DNA of 64,000 bases from Molanna angustata (taxonomy: Eukaryota; Arthropoda; Insecta; Trichoptera; Molannidae): NCBI GenBank assembly GCA_963576475.1, contig OY754981.1:18814570-18878569 (forward strand), given 5' to 3'. Of this stretch, positions 54,771-64,000 are shown piece by piece. The notes under the pieces were generated by a model. The model was not told the DNA's origin, searched no databases, and saw only the letters and a program-made list of their open reading frames with translations. A program made the position numbers and the translations under genes. Position 1 is the first letter of the stretch; each line of letters starts with the position of its first letter.

Positions 54771-54783
54771 TTTTTTTCTTTCG

Positions 54784-54951
54784 AGAATGAATATGTCCTT
54801 GTAATAAATACATATACATCCTCATACATTCCCTAACCAAAGCATAAATGCTTGTACTATAGGAGAACGAAATCGGCCGAAGTATTCAGAATTCGAACTT
54901 GCTCGCACTGGATTACTAACCCAGCCCGCTAACCGCACTGCCATCTACCAT
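54784..54951 (-). mobile_element. tRNA-derived SINE (family 2), copy 2
   Basis: It shares the body AGAATGAATATGTCCTTG-AA, TACATATACAT and ACGAAATCGG, and the tRNA-like head with GGATTACTAACCCAGC and CCGC-CTGCCATC, with 46948-47105. It adjoins the 3' side of the HINE copy. Confidence 0.8.
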
Positions 54952-56439
54952 GAACTGTTGGATAAGTATCTACTTATCTCAATTGATATTGCAAAATGTT
55001 TTTTTTAGTTTATTTCCTTTGTGATTTTCTTATAAACTAGTTTCTAGCCAAGACATGACAGTACAGAAGCAGTCAACTAAAGTTCTCAATCATTAGATTT
55101 ATTCAATATCTATTTGTTTTCATTCAAATCCTTTGTCATATTTAAATTAATAAGAAAATATTTTTACACGATTCGTGGTTCACTAGGCTGGAAACACTGA
55201 TAGGTCATCCATCATTTGTGACTTGCAATGTGAATATATGAGTTATTCAAAATTTTTCTCAAACTAGCACTTATCTAATTATTAGAATAATTAATTACAA
55301 TTATACCTACTCATGGACAAAGGCCACCTCCATTTGCTTTTGCGTGTATCAAAATTGTATTTTTTTTTCAATAATTCAGATATTATGGTATATATGTAGG
55401 TTCAAAAACAGTTATAATTTTACTTACATTTGAAAATTTATTCTCTCTGTAAAGTATAGTATCTGCTATGCCACTGGGAGGTCCCGGAATTGTATCGACG
55501 AAAGGATGGAGTCACGTATTAGGCTATGGAGGGGGTAGGGTGGAACGTGAGGGCAACTGAAGAAGAGTGGAGGGGTAGAGTTGGTAAGGGAGGGGCACAA
55601 CTGATGAAAAGTTAACAGATACTGCGGAACTTACAAACTTAAGGTTTAATACTCGTCACACTCTTGGCAAAAATCAACTACAGAATAACGTGCGATAAAC
55701 AAATTAGGTATAGCTATCGTTTCGGGATAAACATAATCAATTAGTTACAAAGACATGATATACGTGTCGATCGATGATTTTATCAGAGAAAAGAATAAGC
55801 CATGAGGTTCTGATGATACAAACACTCAAGGCTTAGAAGTTGAGCAAAATTAAAGCTTGATAACGAAAAAATACCATATCTACCTATACAATATGTCTTA
55901 TTCTTTGGGATATTTTTAAGGTGGGGATAGAATAAATTGATACAATAGAATAGGATGACATATTAATGAGTGTGACGTTTGGGTATATATTATAATCCAT
56001 GTTTAATTTGTGATAAGCATACTCGATCCGACAACACAATCGCACAAATATGTACCTACATTGTAGACAATTACACTGGGCAATCCTATAGACCACCCGA
56101 CGGAACAGATCTTAGAAGACTTTTCTGTACCAACACTTAGACAAATACTAGAAATGATAGCAATTACAGTGCTCACAACCAGAACCATCCTGTTTTTTTT
56201 ATTGAACTATGCAAAAATGAAGAAAATTCAAAATAATCAAAGAAAAATAAACTGCAACGAAGAAACGAATGTCATATAGGGGGATATTACTTTTCAACGA
56301 TCTGGCCACTTGCGTTAGAGAATCAAAAGATCAAATTTGAAATAGTTTTAAAAGGTCATGTTTTTGGCAACGCATGATCCTATAAGTTGATTTTTTCTTG
56401 TGTATATAAATATGAAATGTGTAAGTACGATGCTACGAT
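54952..56439. other. Intergenic sequence, no gene recognised
   Basis: A G-rich plus-strand stretch at 55465-55610 (GGAGGGGGTAGGGTGGAACG) is unexplained. CTCATGGACAAAGGCCACCT near 55312 resembles a LINE 3' end. Nothing else is recognised. Confidence 0.3.
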
Positions 56440-56595
56440 GAAACTACGATGGATGGATGGAGTCGAGAGGGACCTTCAGATAGCCGGTGTGCGGAATTTA
56501 AGAGAAAAGGCCATGGATAGGGTGCAATGGAGACGATTCCTTGAGGAGGCCAAGGCCTATCCTGGGCTGTGGAGCCACTGATGATGATGATATAA
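56440..56595 (+). mobile_element. LINE 3' fragment with TGATGATGAT tail
   Basis: It reads RWMDGVERDLQIAGVRNLRE, KAMDRVQWRRFLEEAKAYPG and LWSH followed by a stop and the ATG-repeat tail. This is the C-terminal signature (VExDL-xxGVxNWRxxAxDRxxWR-xxEEAKAxPGLWSH) of the family also at 43703-43971 and 25861-26075. Confidence 0.85.
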
Positions 56596-59224
56596 GTACG
56601 ATGCTCCTCTTTCGAACACGAGTTTTTGTATTTATTTTGTTCTATGTTGTTTTTTTTATTGTTTTGATTGTGATTTATTTGATTAATAAATTTAAAAAAA
56701 TAATTGTAAAATTGTGTGTGTAATAAAATAATAATATAAAAAATATCAATAACATGAATTTCTCCACATGTATCGTATACAGATATTTTGATTTATTTAA
56801 GTACAATAATTATTAAAAAAAAGGTGATTGGCTCATGACACTAATTTATAATCAACGTTGTAATTTTAATAAAATACTTCAGTTCTTGATACAAAGTCAG
56901 ATTTTCAATTCCCATTGGAATGCCTCGTTCATAGTTTTTAGTTGTTCTGGCAAATTATTGTAGTTACATTGGAGTCCACAGCCACATTCTTATTTGGGTG
57001 CGCAGAAAACAAATTTGGGTTTTTTATGCTTGGTCGATTTGATCACGTGTGGGCGCAAACCACCCCCTTCCAGGTCGAAAAATTTCGAGATGTTTAGAGA
57101 TAACTATAAATAATACTCCGAATTTCATCATGTTATTGTGTGTAGAGTGTATGGTAGAGAGATAGAATTAATCCCGACTTTTTAAATATCATCGACATTA
57201 TTTTTTATAAACATGAATTGTTCCAAATGAATGATCTAAATCTAGTCTAAATTCAATAAATTGTATTAAAGGGCATACGATTTTCCCGCTTAACTGGTTA
57301 AGTTTAACGACTTTCAATAAAAATGATCAAAGACGTGTCAGGGATTTAAGACTTGCTGCATCCGATCATGGTCAAACACATATTATTTTGGTTCAACGTT
57401 CAAAGATGAACGAAAAAATCTGGGCTGTGTGTTCTTGGGAAGAGATGGGAAAGCATAGCAGAGGATAATATGTGTGTTTGGGCAATATCAGAATTAGGAA
57501 GAGGAAGAGAAGAACGGGTATGTGGAGGAGAAAGGTGGAGGAGTTAGATGGTAGTAAGAGGAGAGCAGAGGAGGTATGTGGACGTGCCCAGCATCCAGAG
57601 ATGGCTGGAAATAATATTAGCGCTCCATACACCATAGGCGGGAGAGAACAGCGACACCATGACAACATTGGTGTAACTAATATTACAAAAATATTTTTAA
57701 AAATTCTTACATTATTAGGTACCTACCAATAATTAAATGAATCTGAGATTAACTTCTTTATTCTGTTCTCAACTAGGCAATATTTTACTATAAATCGTAA
57801 ATACTGCGAATTTTGACAAGAATATGTAGGTACAAAGTGATTTTGAATGTTATAGATCGAGACAGATGTACTTCAATTGTTTCTATACAATATATTAGTT
57901 TTAAAATAATATATTGCATTGTTTACCGATAGTTTATATTGAGTAGGTACTCGACCAATAAAAAATTCATATTATACAGAATGTTTTATCTTTTTTATCA
58001 CGAATGTGTATTTATTTTTTAATCTTTGAATATTTCACAGGTTGCCTCAAGAAGGTATAATATATATGGTATTGATAAATACCGAGACGAACTATATTTT
58101 ATTTAAAATACTTTATAAAGAATGAATTTGATAAAATTCCATTATAAATAATTATAAACACTATGTTTAGATTCTGTCATATCGTTTTTAATTTAATATA
58201 ATGTTTTCTGTGAGAATGATTAGTATAATGTTTTCGGTAATGCGAATAAAAAAAATAAAATACGCTTAAAAATATTATTTTCAATATACTTTTCTTATTT
58301 TATTATTTTTATTGATATAGGAATGTATTTTGGTTATTTATAATAAAAAAACAATACATTTGTAATTTATTTAGTCGACAACAATGTGATTCGTCGAATT
58401 ATGACATTAATTTTGTGGACTACATTAATGTGGACTGGCTCGGAGCCCTCGACCTGAACGTGTGATAGTATTTTGTTTATGTTTACATAACTGTGTGTTT
58501 GTTGGTTTGATTTTGATGTATTCACTATGTCATACCTACGATAAATTAATTTTGTCCTTCTTATAATTGGTATGCCCACAGACATGCTATGATTGATATT
58601 ATGTATGTTTATGTGTTTTGTGTATTAACAGCAATTAGGTACATAAATTAATATCCTCATATATTCCTTAAATTAAATTTAGTAAAAAAAATATAGGTAG
58701 GTAATCACATGACGGGCATGGTGTAACAAATATATAATAATATCTCACATACGTAATGAGTAGCTTATATGATAAATTAATAGGAATTGATAAGTTCTAT
58801 CGTGATTATGTAATATTTTTTTCTGCAATTCTCATCCTGACAATATAAACATTAATTAGTACCTATTTTATTAATTAGTATACGTGATATGACAATTGTT
58901 ATTTTAATAACACTCATTCTTATTAGGTATTGTATTAATCTGAACATAAAAATAATTATTTATTTACTTATGATACATGTATGAAATTATAAACATTAAC
59001 ATTATTCATATATGAAGACGACATGCAAGTATGAAGACGGCACCTTTACGAAAAAATAAGTTATAGTTTACACAATTAGTACCTACATATTTGAACATAT
59101 TAAATTCATTCAGGTTATACAATAGAAGAAAAAAATTACTAGAAGAGGACTAGGAATATGTATTTTTAGATGAGGAGGAGAATAGTTCAAAGAATCAATA
59201 CAATGATAAAAAGATTACATACTA
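56596..59224. other. Intergenic sequence, no gene recognised
   Basis: 57450-57660 is purine-rich on the plus strand and holds an open frame of Arg/Lys/Glu-rich low complexity. 58367-58585 (minus) has an open frame that is not recognised. No other feature seen. Confidence 0.3.
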
Positions 59225-59290
59225 ACCATCACGCCATGTCCCTCACGGGGTAGGCAGTGAGAACCGAACGCCACTTTTATCTTGACATAC
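59225..59290 (-). mobile_element. LINE 3' terminal fragment (family of 33326-35790)
   Basis: The minus strand reads GTCAAGATAAAAGTGGCGTT, CGGTTCTCACTGCC, TACCCCGTGAGGGACATGGC, GTGATGGTTAG. Only the end remains. Confidence 0.65.
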
Positions 59291-59534
59291 AAAGATTACT
59301 ATTGTGAATAATAAATATATGTTCTTTATTAAGTATTTGTTTTTTTTTAATAAATTAGTCTTCGATTACCTAGTAATGTTATCGATTTGATAATCTGTTA
59401 TCACCAGGAGGGGGGCAAGTCCCGTAAAACGGTGGAGTTAAACCCCCCATGATTACCAATATCATGGATATATTTATCGTATGGAGTTCTATAATATCTT
59501 AATATATTTATTAATTATTTAGCGTTTGGCCGTT

Positions 59535-59835
59535 AGATATCCAAAATTGTGAACATAACAAAACCTTCATAGTATTTAGTATTTTATTCTGATTGGAAGC
59601 TTTGAAATCCAATGATTTATATAGATATCCAAAATTGTGAACATAACAATACCTTCATAGTATTTAGTACCTATTTTATTCTGGAAGTTTGAAGAGCTAA
59701 TGTTTTTTTTTCAACCGAAATTGTGAACCTAACAAAACTTTCATAGTATTTAGTGTTTAATTTTATTTGTAAGTTTTAAGAAACATTTTTTTATATAGAC
59801 ACCCGAAATTGTGAACTCTATAAAATCTTCATAAT
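59535..59835. repeat. Four-unit tandem repeat, about 90 bp per unit
   Basis: Each unit holds CCRAAATTGTGAACATAACA, ACCTTCATAGTATTTAGT, and a TTTTATT-TG-AAG stretch. Units start near 59538, 59627, 59722 and 59805; the last is partial. Divergence rises along the array. Confidence 0.87.
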
Positions 59836-60317
59836 AGAATTCACAGAAAAAGATAATTGTCTTTATGCCGCAGACGTCGAATATTTCAAATCGCCTTTAA
59901 TTTTACCACACCTCAGATATCAAGTTTTTATTTCATACCGCAGCGGTAATGGTATTATCATGCACATTATGTAAGTGATCGTATGCAATTAAATAAAATT
60001 AAATGATTCACAATAATAATAATTTTCACGATCGAAAAATGGCGTAAAACCATACATGGCTGTGATCGAATTATAAAATTCTACAGCGAGAAAGCAAAAT
60101 CGTCGCGCGCCATAGCAGACTTTATACTTACGTAGGTAGTTACATATATTATGTAATATTGATATCAAGAATTTGACAAGGCACCTTGTACCTCTTGATA
60201 TTTACTTTTTGATGACCTATAGATACTTTTTTGACAGTTATCATAGTGTACGAAAATTATATCAACAATACTATATACTCCAGTAGGCGACATTTTGAAT
60301 GAGGGAATGTAAGAAAT
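59836..60317. other. Intergenic sequence, no feature seen
   Basis: AT-rich; nothing recognised. Confidence 0.35.
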
Positions 60318-60687
60318 CGTTTTGGCATGTGAATATTGCCCTAAACCACTATATTTTGAGTCACTATGCGACATGTTTCGGCAGTGCTGTCCTGCCTAAA
60401 CAATAAAACCTTCCTCTATACATCACCACTCTTGACAGCCTTCCCCATAAAAAACAAGAATACTATACAGAATCAAATCCGACCCTGTACCACCCCCGCC
60501 CCCCTCGACACCAATCCGTCCACCACCAACCCCCTCTACTCACCTCCCCACACATCTGACACATCCAAAAACTAAACATCAACACTCAGTCTCAACTAGC
60601 CGGTCGATGGCAGGACAGCACTGCCGAAACATGTCGCATAGTGACTCAAAATATAGTGGTTTAGGGCAAAATTCACATGCCAAAACG
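60318..60687. mobile_element. TIR element with about 80-bp inverted repeats and a G-poor core
   Basis: The ends CGTTTTGGCATGTGAA and TTCACATGCCAAAACG extend inward through CCCTAAACCACTATATTTTG, GACATGTTTCGGCAG and TGCTGTCCTGCC with almost no mismatch. The core (60400-60600) is very C-rich with hardly any G on the plus strand. No protein is recognised, and the target duplication is not clear. Confidence 0.85.
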
Positions 60688-60754
60688 GTTAATATGAACA
60701 ACCACAAAATATCCGCCGAGTATTTAAACTTTATGAATGTAAGAAACTTTGAAA

Positions 60755-60865
60755 ATTGACAAACATTTATGAGACGATGAGGTGACGGATGCCTGTAAAG
60801 ATAGAAGAATATGGCATTCAGTTATCTCTGCCCACCCGACGAGGGAAATTGCGTGATGGTATTTG
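60755..60865 (+). mobile_element. LINE 3' terminal fragment (family of 33326-35790)
   Basis: ATTTATGAGACGATGAGGTG, then ATCTCTGCCCACCCGAC, GAGGGAAATTGCGTGATGGT. It matches the ORF end and 3' UTR of the family, diverged. Confidence 0.6.
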
Positions 60866-60974
60866 TGTTATAAACTCTGTTATATAACTCTCTGTGTATG
60901 TGTGTGTATGTACGTGTACCTACATGAGTTGTTTACAGTAATTTTTAGTTATTGATGGAAAGCTTGTTATTGGC

Positions 60975-61105
60975 TGTATGAGACGATGCATGAATGTGGC
61001 CGAGGCGAGAAATGCGTGCCAGGATAGAAAAATGTGGCGTTCGGTTCTCTCTGCCTACCCCGCAAGGGATATTGCGTGATGGTATGTATGTATGTATGTT
61101 GACAG
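60975..61105 (+). mobile_element. LINE 3' terminal fragment (family of 33326-35790)
   Basis: TATGAGACGATGCATGAATG (MRRCMNVAEARNAC frame), CGGTTCTCTCTGCCTACCCC, GCAAGGGATATTGCGTGATG and repeats of TATG. Better preserved than the neighbour at 60755. Confidence 0.75.
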
Positions 61106-61364
61106 GTAAAATCACAAAGAAGAAATAAATTAATCGCTGTCTATGGAAATCTAATTAGTTCTAAGTCAATTTATTCAGCTTATGTATGTAAGTCATCTGG
61201 TACTGGGGAAATTATTTTCAAAATATACTATATAGCCTCTTAAAGTAATTTTTAATTTATATATTTATATATATTTTTTAAAGTGAACTAACGAATGAAG
61301 TGAAGAGTTAACTAATCCAGAACCTACTCGATCTTTCAACGGTTTACTGTTTTTTTTTTCAAAT

Positions 61365-61490
61365 ATTTATTTATTTATTTAGAGGACAACATACAGCATA
61401 TAATAAATTATATAAAAAAAGATAATTTGATTAATAATAAAGCCAATTACAGGTTGTCGCTGAAGTTATTGTAGTATATTAAGATACATT
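61365..61490 (-). mobile_element. LINE or SINE 3' tail remnant with AATAAAT tract
   Basis: The minus strand ends in AATAAATAAATAAATA after a GTTGTCCTCTA block. It resembles retroelement 3' tails at 24545 and 40870. It is the target for the RTE insertion at 61502. Confidence 0.45.
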
Positions 61491-61501
61491 AGGAATGGTT
61501 A

Positions 61502-62026
61502 AGCAGCAGTGACCTTTACGAAGAAGTCAGGGAACAAACGAATAAGGCTGCCGTTGTAGCGGGGTGCTTGCGAACTATTGTATGGAGAAACCAACACATG
61601 TTGAAAGAAAGCAAAATGAGGATATACAAGACCTACGTAAGGCCAATAATGACATACGGCATCGAAACCAGAGCCGACACCACGAGAACAAAGAGTCTCT
61701 TGCGAACCACCGAGATGAAAACTCTCCGCCCCATCGCAGGTTTAACCATCCGAGACAGAATACGAAACTCCGAAATTCGGAGGATCTGCGATGCCGAGGA
61801 TGTCGTGCGATGGGGTAGAAACAGACGACGTTACTGGAGAGATCACGTCGAAAGAGCGGATTCAGTGAGAGTGGTGAAAATAGCGGCAGACGAGATACCG
61901 TCAACCAGCAGACCCCCTGGACGACCGCCAAAGAGATGGAAGGACAGCTGGACATCCGCGTCCCAGGAGTTAATCCGAGAACAAACAGTACCCAGTACTA
62001 GAACAAGCAGAAGAAGAAGAAGAAGA
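61502..62026 (+). mobile_element. RTE-like LINE 3' fragment with 11-bp TSD
   Basis: AGGAATGGTTA occurs at 61491-61501 and 62027-62037. The frame is open from the 5' junction: SSDLYEEVREQTNKAAVVAG, CLRTIVWRNQHMLKESKMRI, YKTYVRPIMTYGIETRADTT, GRNRRRYWRDHVERADSVRV, PPGRPPKRWKDSWTSASQEL. It ends in GAAGAAGAA. Unlike the copy at 42175 it keeps the PPKRW codons. The intact frame and exact TSD suggest a young insertion. Confidence 0.92.
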
Positions 62027-62037
62027 AGGAATGGTTA

Positions 62038-62689
62038 CATATTATGGTGAGATATTGTGTGAATGATGTGTGAAATTGCATATATAAATGTGTCAGTATA
62101 TTAAGTGTTAAATTTTATTATGAGGATGAAATTTTAAGTTTGATATATTTTTTAAATTTTAAGTTTGATATATTTTTAAATGTGGGGGCGCTAATTAAGA
62201 ATATGTCGATCTCTTGGAAATGCCTATTTATGAGTATTGAAAAATATTTTTAGCCAGAAACAATAACATTTATTTAACTATCTATTTATCGGAGGTTGAT
62301 AATATGGCAACCGAACAAATATGTAATATCCTCTTTAATATAAGAGCAATAAATATTATAGATAAAAAAGACGAGTCTTACGGGTAGGCATGTGAATGTT
62401 GGAAGGGAGGTGTGCGAGAAATGATTATTGCCTATTGGTACGTACCTACAAATAATTGGCCAGTAAACATGTCAACGGGAGGGTCAATATCTGCCAACAT
62501 TATACGTTTTTTCTTAAATCAGGGTTGTCACAAACATGAAATGAAATATTATATGCAATTAATAGTGTTTTTGAAATTTCATACCTATGTAATTTATAGA
62601 CAATTTCTTATTTGAAGTAACAAAAATCACTTTGTAACCGCCATCCACCCAAACTCTTTTCCCATCCAACATTCTCTTGAATTCGCGAA
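62038..62689. other. Intergenic sequence, no feature seen
   Basis: AT-rich. A short direct repeat TTTTAAGTTTGATATATTTT occurs near 62130 and 62157. Nothing else recognised. Confidence 0.35.
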
Positions 62690-62940
62690 TTGAGAAGCAC
62701 TTTTTCAGATATACTTCAAAATCTAATGGGGTCTAAGTGAGTAATTGATATACAAATTTGAGAAGAATCGAATGAGTACCTACTTTAGTTTATAATCGAT
62801 AAAGTAAAATAAACACGTCGTACATAGTACACAGCACATATACATTGTGATGATACTTTCAGATTATAATCTCAGTATGATACTAGTTGATTATCCTTAA
62901 AAATTGCGAATTCATAACTCCCCACTATGTCCCCTTTGGT
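62690..62940. repeat. Dispersed repeat, copy 2 (paired with 24285-24540)
   Basis: Same block order as 24285-24540, including TTTAGTTTATAATCGATAAA and CATTGTGATGATACTTTCAG. Lies just upstream of the HINE copy at 63002. Confidence 0.75.
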
Positions 62941-63001
62941 TTCTGAGGAGTAAAAAGTTGGGTCTGATAGGTCTTGTCATAGGTCAATCATATTGGTGTT
63001 A

Positions 63002-64000
63002 TCCAACTGTCGATTCGTTCATGAGAATTCAATTCTCTGAATGAATCGACATTATTAAGCCAAGATGCGTGTACGAAGGAAAATTTTGTATGGAGTAGTG
63101 GACTTTTTGCATGCTTATAACACCAACTAGAGTCCTCGCAGCATATATGTTCCCATACATGGATTTACTCAGAATTCGGAGTAGAACATTATATGTGAGT
63201 TTTGTGTGTGTGTCTGTGTGTGTGTCTGTGTGTCCGTCCTCCCCTTATAACTTTTGATCCGCTCAATTTACAGAGCCCAAATTTTCAGAATATATACACA
63301 CATATAAGCATACAAAACTTTTATACTCAGAATTGTGAATTTTTGTTTCAGTCAGGGATAACAACTTTTGAAATTTTGATTTATTTTTTCATATATCTCA
63401 GAAACCGTAAAAGCTAGAACGCTGAAAATTGGTATAAACATAGACAAATACAAAATCTCAAATGAGTGTTCTCAAAACAATTTCAGGGTTTCTCAAACAT
63501 TTTATATTAAGAAAAATATTTTTTTATTATAAATTTATGAGTTTAACTGCCTATATTTCCAAATATTTTAAAAAAGCTGAAACACCCCAACTAGATAATT
63601 TAATTTTCTATAAACAATATAAATATTGTACAAGTAAATCTCAAACTTAACAATTTTTATAAAAAATGAATTTAGAGACGACATCGCTTCATACAATTTG
63701 TATAGCAGTCTCCTATACACAATATGTAAGAAGACTTAATAGTTTGATACTTAAATCTCCAAACATACATACATACCGTCATGCTGTTTTCATATTCTGG
63801 GTAGAAAAAAGGACTGACCTCCATACTATCCTATCTTGACATACATACCTAGGTTCATGTGTTGTATAGAAAATCAAATATCTTAAAATATTAAATAATA
63901 TGTATTTATGGGTTTATAGTTTGGTACCTACTTATTATTATTATATAATGTCGAAATTATTTATTCCAAAATATAAATAGGTATATTATATAGGTCTTTT
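63002..64000 (+). mobile_element. HINE-like element, 5' and central part, 3' end lost or outside window
   Basis: It starts TCCAACTGTCGATTCGTTCA and follows the copy at 39055-40076 closely through the GT-rich tract, GACGACATCG, CATACTATCCTATCTTGACA and GGGTTTATAGTTTGGTACCT (about 63930). The subterminal repeat and CTAG end do not follow before position 64000. Confidence 0.8.

Noticed and set aside
57393..57732. ORFs on both strands in a purine-rich stretch
   Set aside because: Low-complexity Arg/Lys/Glu or Leu/Ser translations from biased DNA; no known domain.
58367..58585. 72-codon minus-strand ORF
   Set aside because: Composition is not clearly protein-like, no splice or start context, and no recognisable motif.
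1..64000. CRISPR arrays, bacterial operons or viral genomes
   Set aside because: No regularly spaced direct repeats with unique spacers, no Shine-Dalgarno-led gene clusters and no viral structural genes; tandem repeats found are minisatellites without spacers.

Overview
The window is AT-rich eukaryotic DNA, most likely from an insect. The evidence is exons with GT-AG introns, an initiator tRNA-Met of animal type, and many non-LTR retrotransposon (LINE) remnants, tRNA-derived SINEs and small DNA transposons. Frequent GTAGGTAC-like strings and the retroelement types would suit Lepidoptera, but the order is inference and was not tested.

Region 1 (1-16.9 kb, + strand) holds the 3' half of one recognisable host gene, a tubulin tyrosine ligase-like polyglutamylase of TTLL4 type. 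Six coding exons (189-408, 1220-1357, 1561-1659, 1809-2016, 3710-3777, 13155-13427) join without a phase conflict. The gene's start lies left of the window. The last intron is about 9.4 kb and holds a perfect fold-back element, a Harbinger-like MITE, a mariner-sized MITE, a nearly intact 2.46-kb RTE-like LINE with 11-bp target-site duplications, and a possible alternative last exon at 6636-6716. Sequence after the stop codon is free of recognisable repeats up to paired AATAAA signals near 16.83-16.85 kb, so a long 3' UTR is possible.

Region 2 (17-37 kb) is made of repeats. It holds a head-to-tail array of three copies of a Helentron/HINE-like element (17.4-19.7 kb), a minisatellite, a 150/126-bp tandem repeat, SINEs and LINE 3' fragments. 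It also holds a hAT-like element (31577-32415, 8-bp TSD) inside an older LINE, and a 2.4-kb LINE on the minus strand (33.3-35.8 kb) broken by frameshifts.

Region 3 (37-64 kb) contains one intact RNA gene, tRNA-iMet(CAT), at 37922-37993. The rest is more HINE copies (39.06-40.08, 43.58-44.37, 54.39-54.77, 63.0-64.0 kb), a second Harbinger-like MITE, twin RTE fragments with clear TSDs (42.2 and 61.5 kb), SINEs, tandem repeats and a TIR element with a G-poor core. Two CpG-rich stretches (about 49.25-49.65 and 53.7-54.15 kb) could be promoters of genes whose coding exons are not visible here.

No bacterial, viral or CRISPR-type system is present. The best-supported unusual material is the HINE family with its tandem array and the nested insertions dated by their target-site duplications.
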